Below, piece by piece: positions 33,099 to 46,000 of a stretch of 64,000 nt of DNA. Every line of letters starts with the position of its first letter. The stretch's first letter is position 1. Below the pieces are notes generated by a model. It did no database searches. It was given only the letters and a program-made list of their open reading frames with translations, and was not told the origin of the DNA. A program made the position numbers and the translations under genes. The stretch is from Hyaloperonospora brassicae (lineage: Eukaryota > Oomycota > Peronosporomycetes > Peronosporales > Peronosporaceae), in the NCBI GenBank assembly GCA_947650285.1, contig CANTFL010000090.1, forward strand, positions 62,001 through 126,000, given 5' to 3'.

Positions 33099-34940
33099 AT
33101 GCTTTCCCACGTACTGCACAGTGGACCTCGTCGCAGTCGCACGGGTTCTGCCGTCGGTGTTTCTCTAGGCAGACGTCTCGCGTCTTCGACCCATTCGTTG
33201 AGTGGGGAATTCGACTACATCATCGTGGGCGCCGGGACTGCTGGATGCGTACTTGCCAATCGACTTAGCGCCGAGCCGAGCAACAAAGTGCTGCTAGTAG
33301 AAGCCGGACCGAGTGACCGCCATCGATGGGACTCGTTCCTCCTCGAGATGCCCGCAGCCGTGTCAGTCAACTTGGCGGACGAGCGCTACAATTGGAAGTT
33401 CGCTACCGAACCGCAGCCGTTTCTGAACAATCGACGGATCGGGTTCCCTCGCGGTCGAGTCCTTGGAGGCTCCTCGTCAATCAATGCCATGGTATACAGT
33501 CGAGGGCATGCAAAGACCTACGACGCGTGGCAGGCCAACGGAGCTGCAGGCTGGAGCTATGCCGACTGCCTGCCGTATTTCAAGCGATCGCAGCAACATG
33601 AGCTGGGGGGAGACGCCTACCGCGGTGGCAACGGACCTCTGCACGTCGTGAGGAACACGCAGCCGGACCAGCCTTTGTTTCAAGCCTTCCTCGATGCAGC
33701 CATAGAGGCAGGGTACCCTTTCACGGACGACATGTGCGGCTACCAACAGGAAGGGGTCGGATGGCTCGATTTGACCATCAACAAGGGCAAGCGATGGAGC
33801 GTGTCGGCAGCGTTTCTTCATCCCGTCATGCACCGCACGAACTTGACAGTCGTAACGGACACTATGGTCAACAAAGTGGTCTTCGATGGCAAGAAGGCCA
33901 TTGGCGTCGAAGTGGAGAACGCGAAGACCAAACTGGTGTCGAAGATCGCGGCCGCGAACGAAGTGATCCTCTCGGGCGGTGTCGTCCACTCGCCACAGCT
34001 GCTGATGCTTTCGGGTGTCGGCGATGCTGACCACCTGAAGGAAGTTGGCGTGCCGCTTGTGCACCATTTACCAGCCGTTGGGAAGAACATGGAGGACCAC
34101 GTTGGCGCTAATGTGCAGTTCGCTTGCAAACAACCCATCACGATGTACAATGCATCCAAGTGGTACCCGCACCGAGTGGCAAAGATCGCGTACGAGTGGG
34201 TGACGGCAAAGACTGGTCCCGGCGCAAGTCCTCACTGCGAAGTCGGCGGGTTCATCCGAACGTACGTCGTCGAGCTCCCATCGTTTTTTTTCGGACATGA
34301 CACCCACAGCAGCTAATACTGACCTCCTGTTACTTCTGTGCACAGCGACTCCAGCAAGCAGCAGCCGAACCTTCAGCTCATCTTCAGCGCCTGTGCTGTC
34401 GACGAGCACTGTCAGCTGCGCGAAGACATTGGCCATGCGATGACGGGGCACGTTTCGTCCATTTGCGGTTCCAGACATGGCACGATCCAGTTGCGCAGTG
34501 CTAACCCCCGTGAGCCTCCCGTTATTGATCCCAACTACATGGCCGACGAAGAATGCCGCGCTACGCTTCGAGAGGGCGTCAAGTTGACCCGTGCGATCTT
34601 TGCGCAAAAGGCGTTCGAGGCCTTCTGCGGCGCGGGGATCTCTCCTCGAGACGAAATTCGCTCGGACGAGGCGATCGACGCCTGGCTTCGTCAACACGCC
34701 GGGGCCGAGTACCACGCGTCGTGTACTGCTCGCATGGGCGTGGACGACAACTCGGTGGTGGATCTGCAAACTCGTGTCCACGGGCTCGCAGGCCTTCGCG
34801 TTGTGGACGCGTCGATCATGCCAAGCATCGTGAGTGGCAACACGAATGCGCCTGTGCTCATGATCGCCGAGAAGGCTTCGGACATGATCTTGGGCAGACC
34901 GGCACTGCCGCCAATGCACGTTCCTGTGCGTGGGCGATGA
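33099..34940 (+). CDS. GMC oxidoreductase, choline-dehydrogenase-like, one intron
   Basis: Two exons, 33099-34261 and 34346-34940, join in frame to 585 residues. The intron (84 bp) has GTACGT, a CTAATACTGAC branch-like word and CACAG. The N-terminus is Arg/Ser-rich without acids (LSHVLHSGPRRSRTG...RRLASS), fitting a mitochondrial presequence. The FAD-binding loop is DYIIVGAGTAGC (residues 39-50). GMC signature 1 is GRVLGGSSSINAMVYSRGH and signature 2 is GGVVHSPQLLMLSGVG. The C-terminal domain has AEYHASCTARMG and the VVDASIMPSIVSGNTNAPV end with its His and Asn active-site neighbours. The likely reaction is FAD-dependent oxidation of an alcohol such as choline to the aldehyde; the substrate is inferred. 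Confidence 0.93.
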
Positions 34941-36759
34941 CGCGCTCGTCTTGTCGATCAGACATGTACCGCCTTCGCACCAGAACGAGCTCATTGACCG
35001 ATGAGGATACCTGCAGATACATGGGCCACGCCAACTCTTCTTCCGGTCACTCTTGTCCTCCTCGCCATTACCCCCACAAAGCTTCACCTCCATGGAGAGA
35101 GCCTCACTCAACTCGGTACTTAGTCTTCACCCGGGCTGCCAATAGATGGCAACTGGTAATACTAAGCTACACCCCTCTGCTCACCGTACGAACGATGCCG
35201 TGATCAGTAGCTTTCTTTGCGTGGGCAACTGCAGCAGCGAGGCTGCATCCAGTGCCTCGATCTACGTCATCCTATGCTGACCTTGCCAGAGAGTCAAACG
35301 TAGTGGCGGGTGGACCGCTATCGCTGCATCGACGATAGTCTGAGCAGTGTCAGGTACGTAAAGTGAGCTTCGGATGCCCGAGCGTCGTCGAAGACGGCCA
35401 ACCCGCACGCCTTCGGTTCGGCTTTCGTGTCGACGACCAGCACCAACAACGTCAGTAGAGCCTCATTGACTTCTCAGGTACGACAAAGGGACCACTCCCT
35501 TCCAGTCGCACCCCGAACCAGTCCACGACCGCCGCCTCTCTATCTGCACACGATCGTCGAGATCCCCCCTCCTACGTGTATCTGTTGCTATGTCGCTACT
35601 GGGCATTGTGCACGTGTCCATAACACTATCGCTATCCGCCAACGCAGACGAGGGATTGTCGGTAGAGAGAAGTAGCAGTGGGCCATTACCACCTGCGGCA
35701 GGAAGAGCGACACAGTGTGAGGCAGTCGATCGACGCGAAGCCGAAATCGACTCGTGCGACTGCTATTCGATGCGACACAGCACACGATGGCCACTTATTG
35801 TATCGCAGAGTTCAACCGCTTCTGCGTTGTTGACAGGCGTCTGTTCCGTTGCCTCATGTTGTGGACCAGTTGTGGTGCACCTCGTAAAGACACCGGAGCT
35901 GGTCAACGTGTTAGTATTACTCCTGTACCTCCTCGACAAGAGCCCCACCCCACCTGACTGCAGATATCCTCTGATGACTGAGACCGCTAGTCGAGTAACG
36001 ACCACTGCACTCGGCAGAGACTGTCGCAGTTGCAAACGGCTTAGGACAGTCACATCGGACGTCCGTCCAACTCGTCAGCTTCAGCGCCCGCGCCGCTTCC
36101 GCTGCGACACGTTCGTAGCACATCTCCGTTCCGTCCGTCGTCCCGCCCCCGCGTCCCGTTCGTAGCAGCTCTTCCTATCTGCTAACACTGTCGTTCCCGC
36201 GAGGTCCATCAAAGTGGACATCCACCGCAACGGAGGGGACGTTTGACCGACCGCCTGCGCGGCTCTGAGTCCCACCTGGAACGGCCCAACGCGCGCCCCA
36301 TCCAAAACGCGTGACGACACTGTGACTCACACGCACTCAGAACCGGCAGAGCAACGGACGTCGCTCGTGCCACCGCCTGTTCCACCGCTGAAACGACACC
36401 ACTTGACGCGGATCGACAATACGCAGCGGCGTCCCGTCCGATTTGCCGTCACGTGTTTCAAGCACTGCGCAGCCGCTCTGTAGCGTAGAGAGATGCGGTC
36501 TCGTTGTCGTCGTCGTCGTCGCTTTGTGGCGTCCCACGGGCTCGTCAGCAGCGCCCAGATGCTCGAGCGCAGGTCTGCCCCCTTCTCACTCCCGCCCGTC
36601 GTCCTCGAGCAGCTCTCTCGACCATTGCAAACCTGACCTGCTCGACGACAAGTGAGTCGACCGACCGACCGCCTCAACGAGTCAGTCGACTACTTACTAC
36701 CTCCTCCTCCTCCTCCTCCTCCTCGTTATTGTTCTTTCCGGCATCACTCGACTGCTGTC
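34941..36759. other. intergenic, no gene recognised
   Basis: About 1.8 kb. It has GTC/CGT trinucleotide runs (36505-36525) and a CCT run (36702-36724) just before the elicitin-like ATG. No recognised gene. Confidence 0.5.
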
Positions 36760-37368
36760 ATGCGTTCCTGGACGGCGGCACTGGTGCTCAGTGCACTACC
36801 GATCGGCACTGCAAACGCGGCCGACAAGTGCGCGAGCAACGTGCTCGTGCGGGCCTTCGAAGGGCTCCACGTGAACGCGTTGCTCGTGTCGTGCATGACG
36901 CAGCACAACTTTAGCGCTGCGCTCGACGGCTCGGTGGACCTCTCGGCCGCAGACGCGACGACAGCGCCCGCGCAGGTCCAGGCGATCTGCGCCTCGGACG
37001 CGTGCACGACTATCCTGTCGGCGCTCGTGGCCAGCGCGACCTTTAACCTCACGAACTGCATCGTCGGCGACAATGTCGTGCTCCGGACGGAGATCAGTAG
37101 CCTCCAGACCACGTGCCAGACGCTCTCGACGCCGTCTTCGCTGACGAAAGCTCTAGCAGCGGCCCCCAGTGCTGCCCCCGTCGAAGCTCCGGCGGCTGTA
37201 CCTGCTGTCCCAACTGAGCCAGCGACTCCTGCTCCAGTCGTCTCGACCGAAGACGTGCAACAGGAGCAGCCGAAAGGAGAAGAAGAGCCAAAGCCGATTG
37301 CAGCGCTGAATGTGCGCGACGGCGCGAAGGTCGGACTTGAGTCGCCTAGTACCTACTGCGACCACTAG
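36760..37368 (+). CDS. secreted elicitin-like protein with Pro/Ala/Glu tail
   Basis: 202 residues. A signal peptide (MRSWTAALVLSALPIGTANA) precedes an elicitin-type domain with six Cys at residues 24, 45, 77, 82, 100 and 119, the count and order of that family. Elicitins bind sterols or lipids outside the oomycete cell and can be sensed by plants. The domain is followed by an 80-residue tail rich in Pro, Ala, Thr and Glu, as in elicitin-like (ELL) proteins that are wall- or membrane-linked. The last residues (STYCDH) do not form a clear GPI signal. The ATG at 36760 is chosen because it opens the signal peptide; the frame extends upstream into repeats. Confidence 0.8.
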   Translation: MRSWTAALVLSALPIGTANAADKCASNVLVRAFEGLHVNALLVSCMTQHNFSAALDGSVDLSAADATTAPAQVQAICASDACTTILSALVASATFNLTNCIVGDNVVLRTEISSLQTTCQTLSTPSSLTKALAAAPSAAPVEAPAAVPAVPTEPATPAPVVSTEDVQQEQPKGEEEPKPIAALNVRDGAKVGLESPSTYCDH

Positions 37369-37806
37369 CGCACGAACTGCAGTGGCACATAGCGCACCGA
37401 TTTCGGCCGACGAACGAACGAACGGACGAACGGACGGACGGACTGCTGTCTGTTGTTGTAGTTGCAGCATTTACGTGTTTTTGTTGCTTACGTGAGGATG
37501 GGACGTCGTTGGTTACGGTAATCGAGACGACGTTCCGTCGTGTTGCGGGTTTATCTATCGCTATCTTGGCGTTTGTGCGTGCCGCTTCGATCCGGCTCTG
37601 CGTTAGAGCGCGGTATGTGCGGCTCGTTTCTAAACGAATCGACCTCGTCGATCGACCCCGTGTCGAGAGTTGATCGATCGATCGATCAATTGAGCACTTT
37701 AGCCCTTTATTTCGCTCTATTTTGAATGTAACGGCGTGGGCGATTTGCATGCATTGGACCGCGTGAATCGCGCTATTTTTTTCGACGCTCTATTGTTTAC
37801 GATCGC
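37369..37806. other. short intergenic region
   Basis: About 440 bp between the elicitin-like gene and PRORP. It holds an ACGAACGG-type run (37413-37442) and GATC-rich words (37672-37690). No gene seen. Confidence 0.5.
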
Positions 37807-39818
37807 ATGGAAGAAACGGTCGGGATCAAGCGGCCGCTCGAAGCCACACCAGTGGATATTGGCGTCGAACCAGGTGCGACCTGCTGCTACTCTACACTGT
37901 CAATCATCCAGTAGTAGTTTCTGACGCTTGCGGTGCGCTGCAGCGCCTAAATTGTCAAAGAAGCAGCGGCGGCAGCTCAAGCAGGTACATGCGTTTCTAA
38001 CGAGTCGCCATTGTGTGTGGGTGCCGTGAGCTGATCCATCTCTATTTCTATCAGTCGCCAGCCCAGAGACTCGAGTATCACTTCCGAAGTCAAGTGGAGA
38101 CATGCGCCCAGCAGAACGACGCGGCCCGAGTGCTGACAGTGTACGAGCAGATGAAGAGCGAGGGAGTGGGTGTGGCTGCGTACATCTACAACGTGATCAT
38201 CAACTTGTGCAGTAAGGCCGAAGACGATATCGCGAGCTGCAAAGCGGGAGCTTGTAAGGTGTTTGAAGAGATGAAACGCGCTAGTGGCGCTGCAGAGCCG
38301 ACGACGACGACGACGAAGAAGAAGAAGAAGGCTGTGGCCATTGGCGAACCCGTTTACAGTGCCATGATCAAGCTCTGCAGCAAAGCGAGCGACTTTGAGG
38401 CGTGTGAAGCGTTTGTTGCCGAGATGGAAGCAGCAAAAGTGGTGCCCAAGCTGCGCACGTTTGGTCCATTGCTGCGGGCTTACAGCGACGCTGGCGACCT
38501 GGAGAAGTGCACGTGGGTGCATGAGAAGCTGCGCTTGCATGATCTCGAGCCGACGGAAGACGACCATGTGGCACTGCTGCGCGTTTGTGTGAAGACGAGC
38601 CACGCGGAGCACTTTTACGCGTTCCTCGGTCGATTTGTGGACGAGATTTGGCAGCCGAGCCTGTCGACGTGGGACGTGTTGAAAGACTGGTTCAGCAGGT
38701 GCGCCGTGTGTGTTAGGTCACGAATAGGGCAGCATGTGGTTTTGCATCTCTTGACTCGTGACATGCTGCTGTGCTATTTTGTCATTGCAGTGAGGCGGCG
38801 CAGGTGGATGGTCGCAAGTGGACAATCACCGAGGGCGCAGTGAGCAAGCAGGGCGTGTGCTCTGTGACCAACAACCAGCTGCAGTCGCTCGAGCTATCAC
38901 CTGAGCTCGAAGAGGCGCTGCTTGTCAAGGTGCGTAGAGTGATGATGATGGCTCCATCGAGAAGCCGAGCTAGGCGGTCCGTTTACGACCACGATCGAGC
39001 ACTAGTCACCAAAAGCTGACCGCCAATGTACTCTACTACCTTTGGTCAGATTGAAAAGCTCGTGCGCACGGATGAGAAGCGCATAGCGCAATGGGACGAC
39101 TTCAAGCAGTGGCTGGAGAAGTGTGGTCCGTTTGATGTGATCATTGACGCCGCCAACGTCGGTTATTGCAACCAGAACTTTCAGGGGTGAGTCGTGGGCG
39201 AATGCATTGAGCTGACGCTACACGTGTGTACTGCGATCGTCTAACGTAGCTTTTCGTTCTGACGGTTGACTTTCCCGACGCATCTCGATGCAACACTGGA
39301 CTCGAACGTGTGTGTAACCCTTTAGCGGCGGCTTTGACTACCGACAAATCAAGCTCATGGTGCAGCACTACGAGGCCAAGGGCAAGAAGGTGCTCATTGT
39401 GCTGCACGCGCGTCGCATCTCAGACGAACAGGTGCCGGTCGAACACCGGGCGCAGATTGTCCAGTGGAGCGCAAGCCGCAAGATGTACAACTGCCAACCA
39501 GGCAACAACGACGACTGGTACTGGCTCTACGCGGCGGTCAAGCTCGGTAGACGTACGCTGTTGGTGACGAACGACGAGATGCGCGACCACCACTTTCAGA
39601 TGATCCACAACCGCGCGTTCGGTCGCTGGAAGGAGCGGCACCAAGTTCGCTACCAAGTGCACGGGCGCCGGGTGACGGTGAACGAGCCGTTGCCGTACTC
39701 GGAACGACCGCAGCGCGTCGGCGACGTTTGGCATTTCCCAGCGCGTGATGGCATGACTCAAGACGTATCAGGCAGCGATCGACGCTGGTTGTGTGTCGCA
39801 TTGCAGCAGACCGCATAG
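37807..39818 (+). CDS. PRORP: protein-only RNase P (PRORP), six exons
   Basis: Exons deduced at 37807-37873, 37944-37984, 38055-38698, 38791-38929, 39050-39186 and 39326-39818. All joins keep the frame and use GT-AG, giving 506 residues. The protein would remove 5' leaders from pre-tRNAs without an RNA subunit. The N-terminus is short with a basic patch (PKLSKKQRRQLKQ), not a typical presequence, so a nuclear site is likely. PPR helices follow (VLTVYEQMKSEGVGVAAYIY, PVYSAMIKLCSKASDFEACE, FGPLLRAYSDAGDLEKC). The NYN nuclease domain carries the metal-binding Asp set: DVIIDAANVGY, NNDDWYWLYAAVK and LVTNDEMRDHHF. The zinc site has Cys in QGVCSVT, His in DVWHFP and Cys in RWLCV, but the second Cys of the usual CxxC is Thr. 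Confidence 0.92.
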
Positions 39819-40777
39819 AAACACGCGGACCGCCACTACTGCGACGGACGCGTCGGACGCACAACAGGAGACGTCGTTCCGAGACGACGAGAGCTGTGCT
39901 GCTCAGTAGTGTCGCAAGTGTCAAAAGTACTTGCACGACTGTTGTGCGTCGCTCGCTTGTGGATCGTCTGTTGCTGCTGCTGCGTCCCTCGCTACACCCG
40001 AACCGATTGTGCGTTAACGAACTGTATTTGTGACCAGGTCGCAGGCACTGATGGCGGTGGGATACCCACTCGAGAGGGACAAGTGCACTTGTGCGAAGAA
40101 GACGAGCGGTTCCGATGCACTCGCAACTCGACACATCGGGCGGTGATTGCCTCGATCCATTCTTTGGCCCCACGTACGCCGTTTGTTGAGCACCTCTCGA
40201 CGTCGATGTTGCAACCACTCGGCAATGGTTCGCTCGCCTCGCCCTGTCGTGCGCACGTGGCAACTTTGGCAGCGCGACATGAAAAGCTGAAGTTATTCCG
40301 CGCATGTCTGCGGCATTACACCCGCGGGCCGTCGCTGACACGACCGGTCGGGTCGTGTGCGACACACATCTGTCTGCGCGCCGTGTGGCCTGTGTGTGTG
40401 TGCGTGTGGGGGGGGGGGCACAGAAGAGCCGAAAAGGCGCGACCAAGTGGGTGCCCTGCCGCGACCCCATCCGCAGGCGGCCAAACGACCTGCGCGAAAA
40501 GTGGTACGCGGAGTGAGAGCGGCTACGAGGACACATGTAGTGCGCGCGGTCGGAAGAGGTCAACAAGTGCGGCTGCTCGTTGGTTTGTGCGCGTTTTCAG
40601 TCATAGATACGGACAAACTCCAGAGCTGTGGCGCCCACATGACGGGCAGCAGGAGATCGACCGACTGACCGACTGACCGACTGACTGACTGACTGACGAA
40701 TTGACACCTGTCGAGGGAGGAAGCAAAGCGCTCCTGTCGATACGTGTGTACTGTGTCTGTCTGTATACATGCACACG

Positions 40778-40850
<73 letters not shown>
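40778..40850. repeat. CT microsatellite
   Basis: A nearly pure CT run of about 70 bp. Confidence 0.95.
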
Positions 40851-40853
<3 letters not shown>

Positions 40854-41128
40854 CTGGCTCGTTGCCGCGTTCAGGCTGCGAATAAAGAGCGCTATTGGAA
40901 CTCGCGTGGTAGGGGAAAAACAGCGCGTCGAAATACAGCGCCTCAGCTGCTGCTCACGCCCGCCGCACTCACGTCGCAGACACTTTGTCTGCTTGTCGTC
41001 CTTTTCTTGGCCCCGCCTCTATTTCTATTGCCGGAGGCGCATGGCGCGTCGGGATGGACTCGTTTCGCACCGATACAACCAGCAAGCGAAAAATCCGCTT
41101 TTTTTCGCTCGCGCCTGCGTGGGACTGC

Positions 41129-41232
<104 letters not shown>

Positions 41233-41545
41233 GACGGAGGGAACGACGGACAGGCCAGGCTTTTTCCCCAGGGCTGGCCCCATACTGGAACCAAGCTTAA
41301 AGTCCGTCGGCCACGCGGGGCGCCTGGTACCGCTTCTTCGCCCCGTCCATTGTCAGACTCCCACGTTCAGTCCGTCCGCTCGTCTGCCCCTCGTCACGCC
41401 CACAGACAGACAGACAGACCGCCCCCCACCCGCTCCGCTCGCTGCTTGTGGGACGGCACTCCGACCGCCCGAGCGCCTCCCGACAACTCCACTGCCGCCG
41501 CTCTCTCCTCCCACCGCTGCCGCTCCCCCCGTCTCTCTTCGCGCT

Positions 41546-43078
41546 ATGGGCAACTCGTGCACACGCAACAGCGAAGTACGTGTCCCATTGACCGCAGCCA
41601 CTGCAGCGAGCGACTCCCACAAGGGCCCGCGACCGATCGACCAATCGATCGCTCTCATTGGTCCTATTTGACTTGAGAGTGCAGCACCTCTAACGCTTGT
41701 CGTCCCCTCGCTCCGTGTGTCTGTCTCCATGTGTCTGTCTCCATGTGTCTGTCTCTCTGTGTGTGTGTGTGTGTGTGGAGTGCAGTCTCAAGTGGTGCTC
41801 ACCGCCAACGGTGTGATCCTCCAGAACCGACAGCCGCCGGCCCAAGAACGCGGTCGGTGGTCCGCGCCCAACGCCGAGAGCGTCGACCTCGACACGCTCC
41901 TCGAAGCGCCGTCGCCCTCCAAGAAGAACGGGGCCCACCACCGTCGACGTAAAAAGTGCGTCCCCTCTCTCTCTCTCTCTGTCTCTCATTCTCTATGTGT
42001 GTCTCCATGTTGTTGTTGTTGTTATTGCGCTGCTCTTGTCGCTTGTCTTTCATACTAACAGCTGCTCTCTGATGTGCTGTTGCTGCTACATTTGCTGCTC
42101 TGTAGACGGCAATCGCTCTCGGAGCGGTTCCACGGCCCGCGTCACCACGCGGCGACTGCGGGTCGTCCGCCGCGCGCGCCGTCGCTCGATGAGCCTAATC
42201 CGCTGAACAGATCCCGAGCTCATCGCAGCCACACTGATGCGCGTCCTGTTGCCATGCTTCGTGAAGAAGTGACCCCAGTGTACCACTCGTACGAGGACCC
42301 GGGGTACCTGGGAGGGGGCGACCCGATCGAGCTCCAGCCGTTCGATGCCGACTGCATCCTTGGCAGTCCGATCAACTCGCCGTCCGTGATTCACGCGCGG
42401 TGGGGGGAACCTGTGGACGACCCGGACGAGGAAAACCTGTGCACCGACTTTACGCCGAACCCGTTCAAACTGGGCTTTTGTATCAACTGCATGAAGCAGC
42501 ACGACGTCAAGGAGGACGGTGAAGTGGCGCTGAGGAAAGAGTATAAGCGCATTGCGCGCCCGACGATCTCGCGGACAGCGGCTAACGCGCTAGAGCAGCC
42601 GAGTGCCATTCCGATTGCGAGGAGCTCGATCACCATGATGTCTGAAGGTCGCGAGAGCGACATTGACTTGGCGCAGCTGTTGGCTCAGCGGAGAGACGTG
42701 TTGATGCGGCTGGATAAACTTGGCAAGCAGAAGACGAAACTTGAGAGGCAACAGGGTAAAGGCAACGGCACCATGGGACGCCGAGCAGGTGCGTTTGTGC
42801 GTCGTTGGAGACGGCGTGGCTGCATTGTCTAACGCTCTTTTTTTGCTGATGCTTTAGACCGGCACACAACGATCAATTTCGGAGACAACAACCCGCGCAA
42901 CTCGTTGCGACGGATGGGCTCACGGCCACCGAAATCGGGTCCTATTGTTACGTACAGCACGTCCATCAACTTGGCGCCGCAGCCCGCCTCTGCGCGTCCA
43001 TTTGGTGTGTCCAAGAGCGTGAACATGGTCTCACATCTGTATGACGACGAAGAGCCCGCGCAAAATGTATGGCTGTAG
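41546..43078 (+). CDS. predicted N-myristoylated protein of unknown function, four exons
   Basis: Exons deduced at 41546-41575, 41786-41955, 42106-42788 and 42858-43078. All joins are GT-AG and in frame, giving about 367 residues. The first exon encodes only ten residues, MGNSCTRNSE: Gly2 with Thr6 fits N-myristoylation and Cys5 could be palmitoylated, so membrane attachment is likely. The middle has acidic Pro-rich stretches and a Cys/His cluster, FCINCMKQH, after NPFKLG. Near residue 220-245 a helix, DLAQLLAQRRDVLMRLDKLG, looks coiled coil. The tail ends DDEEPAQNVWL. I recognise no family. Exon support comes from reading-frame continuity only. Confidence 0.6.
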
Positions 43079-46000
43079 ATAGAGAGAAGAAGCGCTGCGG
43101 CTGAGAGAGCCGCCTTTTGATCTATGAATCCACCGCTTGGGGCGCCGCGGACGAAAGCTGGTGCCCCCTGTACCAGTAGCTTGGTGTTGCAAGACGATGT
43201 GTGCAATTGACGAGTGCAGTCAAGAATAAGGATGCCGAGGATACGACTAGTCAGTGAGCGAGCGACAGGAGCTCGGAAGCCTCCGAGAAGAAGGAGAGAA
43301 GCAGCTTATCAGCTGACGCGACCTCATGAATGGCACCCTCAGCACGACGTGATTAATTATATAATATGAGCAGCCGTAGTATTACTCCATTGCCGTCCGT
43401 CGAGCACGTCGGCGACTATTGAGCGAAGAAGTCTCCATTTCCCGAAGCGTTTGGCGATGTGGATCCGACGGACGCATATGATGAGCTCGACGGTATGAAG
43501 CAGGGCAAAATGGATGACGGACAGTTGGCTCTGCTGCGCGATGTTGTACTGTGTTGATCGTTCGTTGGTGCTATCTGTCATGTCGATTGTTGGTGGTGGT
43601 TCAATGCAGATAGCTTAGTGGAGACCGTGAGCTACACACGCTGCACAGTGTCTCGAGCCATTGAACGATGTAGATTGAACTACGCTTCGAGTGACCAGCT
43701 GTACCCTCAAGACTTCACATCATGTGACGCCTTCAGATGCCATCATCCGAGCTACCAAACAGTCTGTGGTGTCGGCGAGCCGCGAATTGATCAGCCGACG
43801 GCCGATGCAGAAGGATACACATCACGCAACTCTTCGACCGTTTCGCACACGTCTTCGGACAGCGCTTTCGTCGCTCGAAAGCCTCCCGAACGTCGAGACG
43901 TGGCACATCGAAAGCACGACTGGGTACTGCAACTCCACGAGCGATCCAAAGTCGCATGGACCTCGTCAGCCCGTTGGTCTCATTGTTGCCCGTACGTGGC
44001 TCAAGCCGTCTTCCGCAGTCCAACTGCGTGCAACAGTTGGCTCTTCGCTTTGCAAAGCTGTGCAAAGACCGTATGCCTCACCCGTAAGCGACGTACGCGT
44101 GTGCCCTCGTCCATTAATCGTGTAAAAGCGCGATCCCTTCGTCTCCTTTGCGCTGCTGCTGTCGGAGCGACTGTCGCTATAGCAGTGCGCCACTGAGTCC
44201 GACGTGACCGACAATAAGGACACGACCGAACTTGTCCGACGTGTTGCTGGCCGACCGATCTGCACGCTACGTCGCGCACGGACTACATGTGCTGCTGCTC
44301 GATCCACTACCGGTAGGTCTCCATCAGTCGCGTCAACGCCCCGAGGTCGGTCGTCTGTCTGTCTGTCTGTCTGTCTGTCTCACGTTGCAGGGACAGGCAC
44401 GAGCCGACGGTCGTTGAGGAAGGTGCGGTCGCCCGGCCCTTCTTGCTGCAAATCCTGTGGTCGTCGTCCACGACTGTTACAACGGCTTTGCAACGAGCAA
44501 AGCCACTCGTGGGACCTGTCCATACACTCTGCTGGTCGCACTTGTCCACTCTCTCCAGCGCCACCAGTTAGTTGTCTGTTTGAGGCGACCCACACGCGAC
44601 TTATCGATCGCAAATACAGTGCGTCGCACGCTTTGCACCAAAGGTGTTGTTGGGCTCCTAGTGGTCTGTCTCGTCGGCCAAGCGGACTGGGCGAAGAGGG
44701 GGCGTGCCGTCCACAGATCTCTCGTGCCCAAGAGGCAGCTGTTCGGTTACGTGCTGGCGCGCCGTGGCCACTTGTCCGCCGCCATCTCACCATCGTCGAA
44801 CGTCGCGCCGTCGGGCACAGGACACTCCCTCCCTCTCTATGGAAGTCCCGAACTTCAAGAGTTACTGCCCTGACGAGCACACACACAGTCAGGGGCTGAG
44901 CGTGTGCGTGGACTTTCTTGCCCCGAAGGTCTGTCCAGACGCCCGTCGCTTCGACACGTTGGGCACAACGAAGTGGCATTTGTGTATATGCCACTGACCC
45001 GTGTGGGTCGGTCGATCGGTCGATCGGTCGGTCGTCTTTGACGTACTACTGGAGAAGCCCAAACCATCTCACGACGCGGACACGGACGGACCGCCGAAGC
45101 TGATCCCCCGCGTGTCATATGTTGGAAGGAAGTGCAGCGCTCGCGAACTGCCGACCCCTTTGGCTGACTGACTGACTGACACGTGTGGCAGTGGCTTTTT
45201 GCAATGGATACCTGCAATGGCTGCAGAGGAGTCAACGAAAAGCTCGGCATGTTGGAGAGAGAGAGAGAGAGGCAGCGATCCGCGAGGATTGTACGGCTGT
45301 GCCACGCGACGGCTGATTGTGAGTCAGGGGGGCGCTGGTCTTCCGTTGCGATCCGCAAGATACGTACACTGCTCGCCCGATAGACTGCGCTCGATGGAGC
45401 GTAGCGCGACTACTACGTACTGCAGGAAGATCGGCCACGCACGTAGTGGTCATGATGACGCTCAAGTCGATCGACTGCTTTGGGTACAGGCAAACCAACT
45501 GTCGACATTCGCATAGTGAGTGTCTTGAGCTGTTGGTGCTGTGCCCGACGCTTGTACAGTGAAACACGGGCGAGAGTGACATGTCTCGTGGCGTTTGGTG
45601 GTGCTGCTGGACTTGCCACCGCACTGCCCTATTCTCTCCCGTGTCAACTCGCGATCGCAAGATCCAGATGGCTATTCTGGTCGTGCGCGATCAATGGTCG
45701 GGGGAACTGGGCCAACCTCTCTATCTCTTTCTCTCTTGCGCTATCTCTTGCGATATGGCAAATGCCTGCGAAACATCCAACCGCTATCGCGCGGCTCGTT
45801 CGAAACGCAAGTGGTTTAGAAACGAGCGTGCGCTATTTCGGAGACGCAACGATACGATACAGCAACTACGCTATCGTGATGCTCGCGAAGAAAGATCCGT
45901 AAACGCTCTCGATCGACCCCGTACCACGCACCGAAGGACCGCTCTTGGTCCAAAGCCAAAGCTTCCGCATATCTACTGCATCCATTCTTCGGCTGTATGC

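Noticed and set aside
44350..44379. Possible CRISPR-like or structured repeat
   Set aside because: Plain GTCT microsatellite; no spacers, and nothing in the window suggests prokaryotic DNA.
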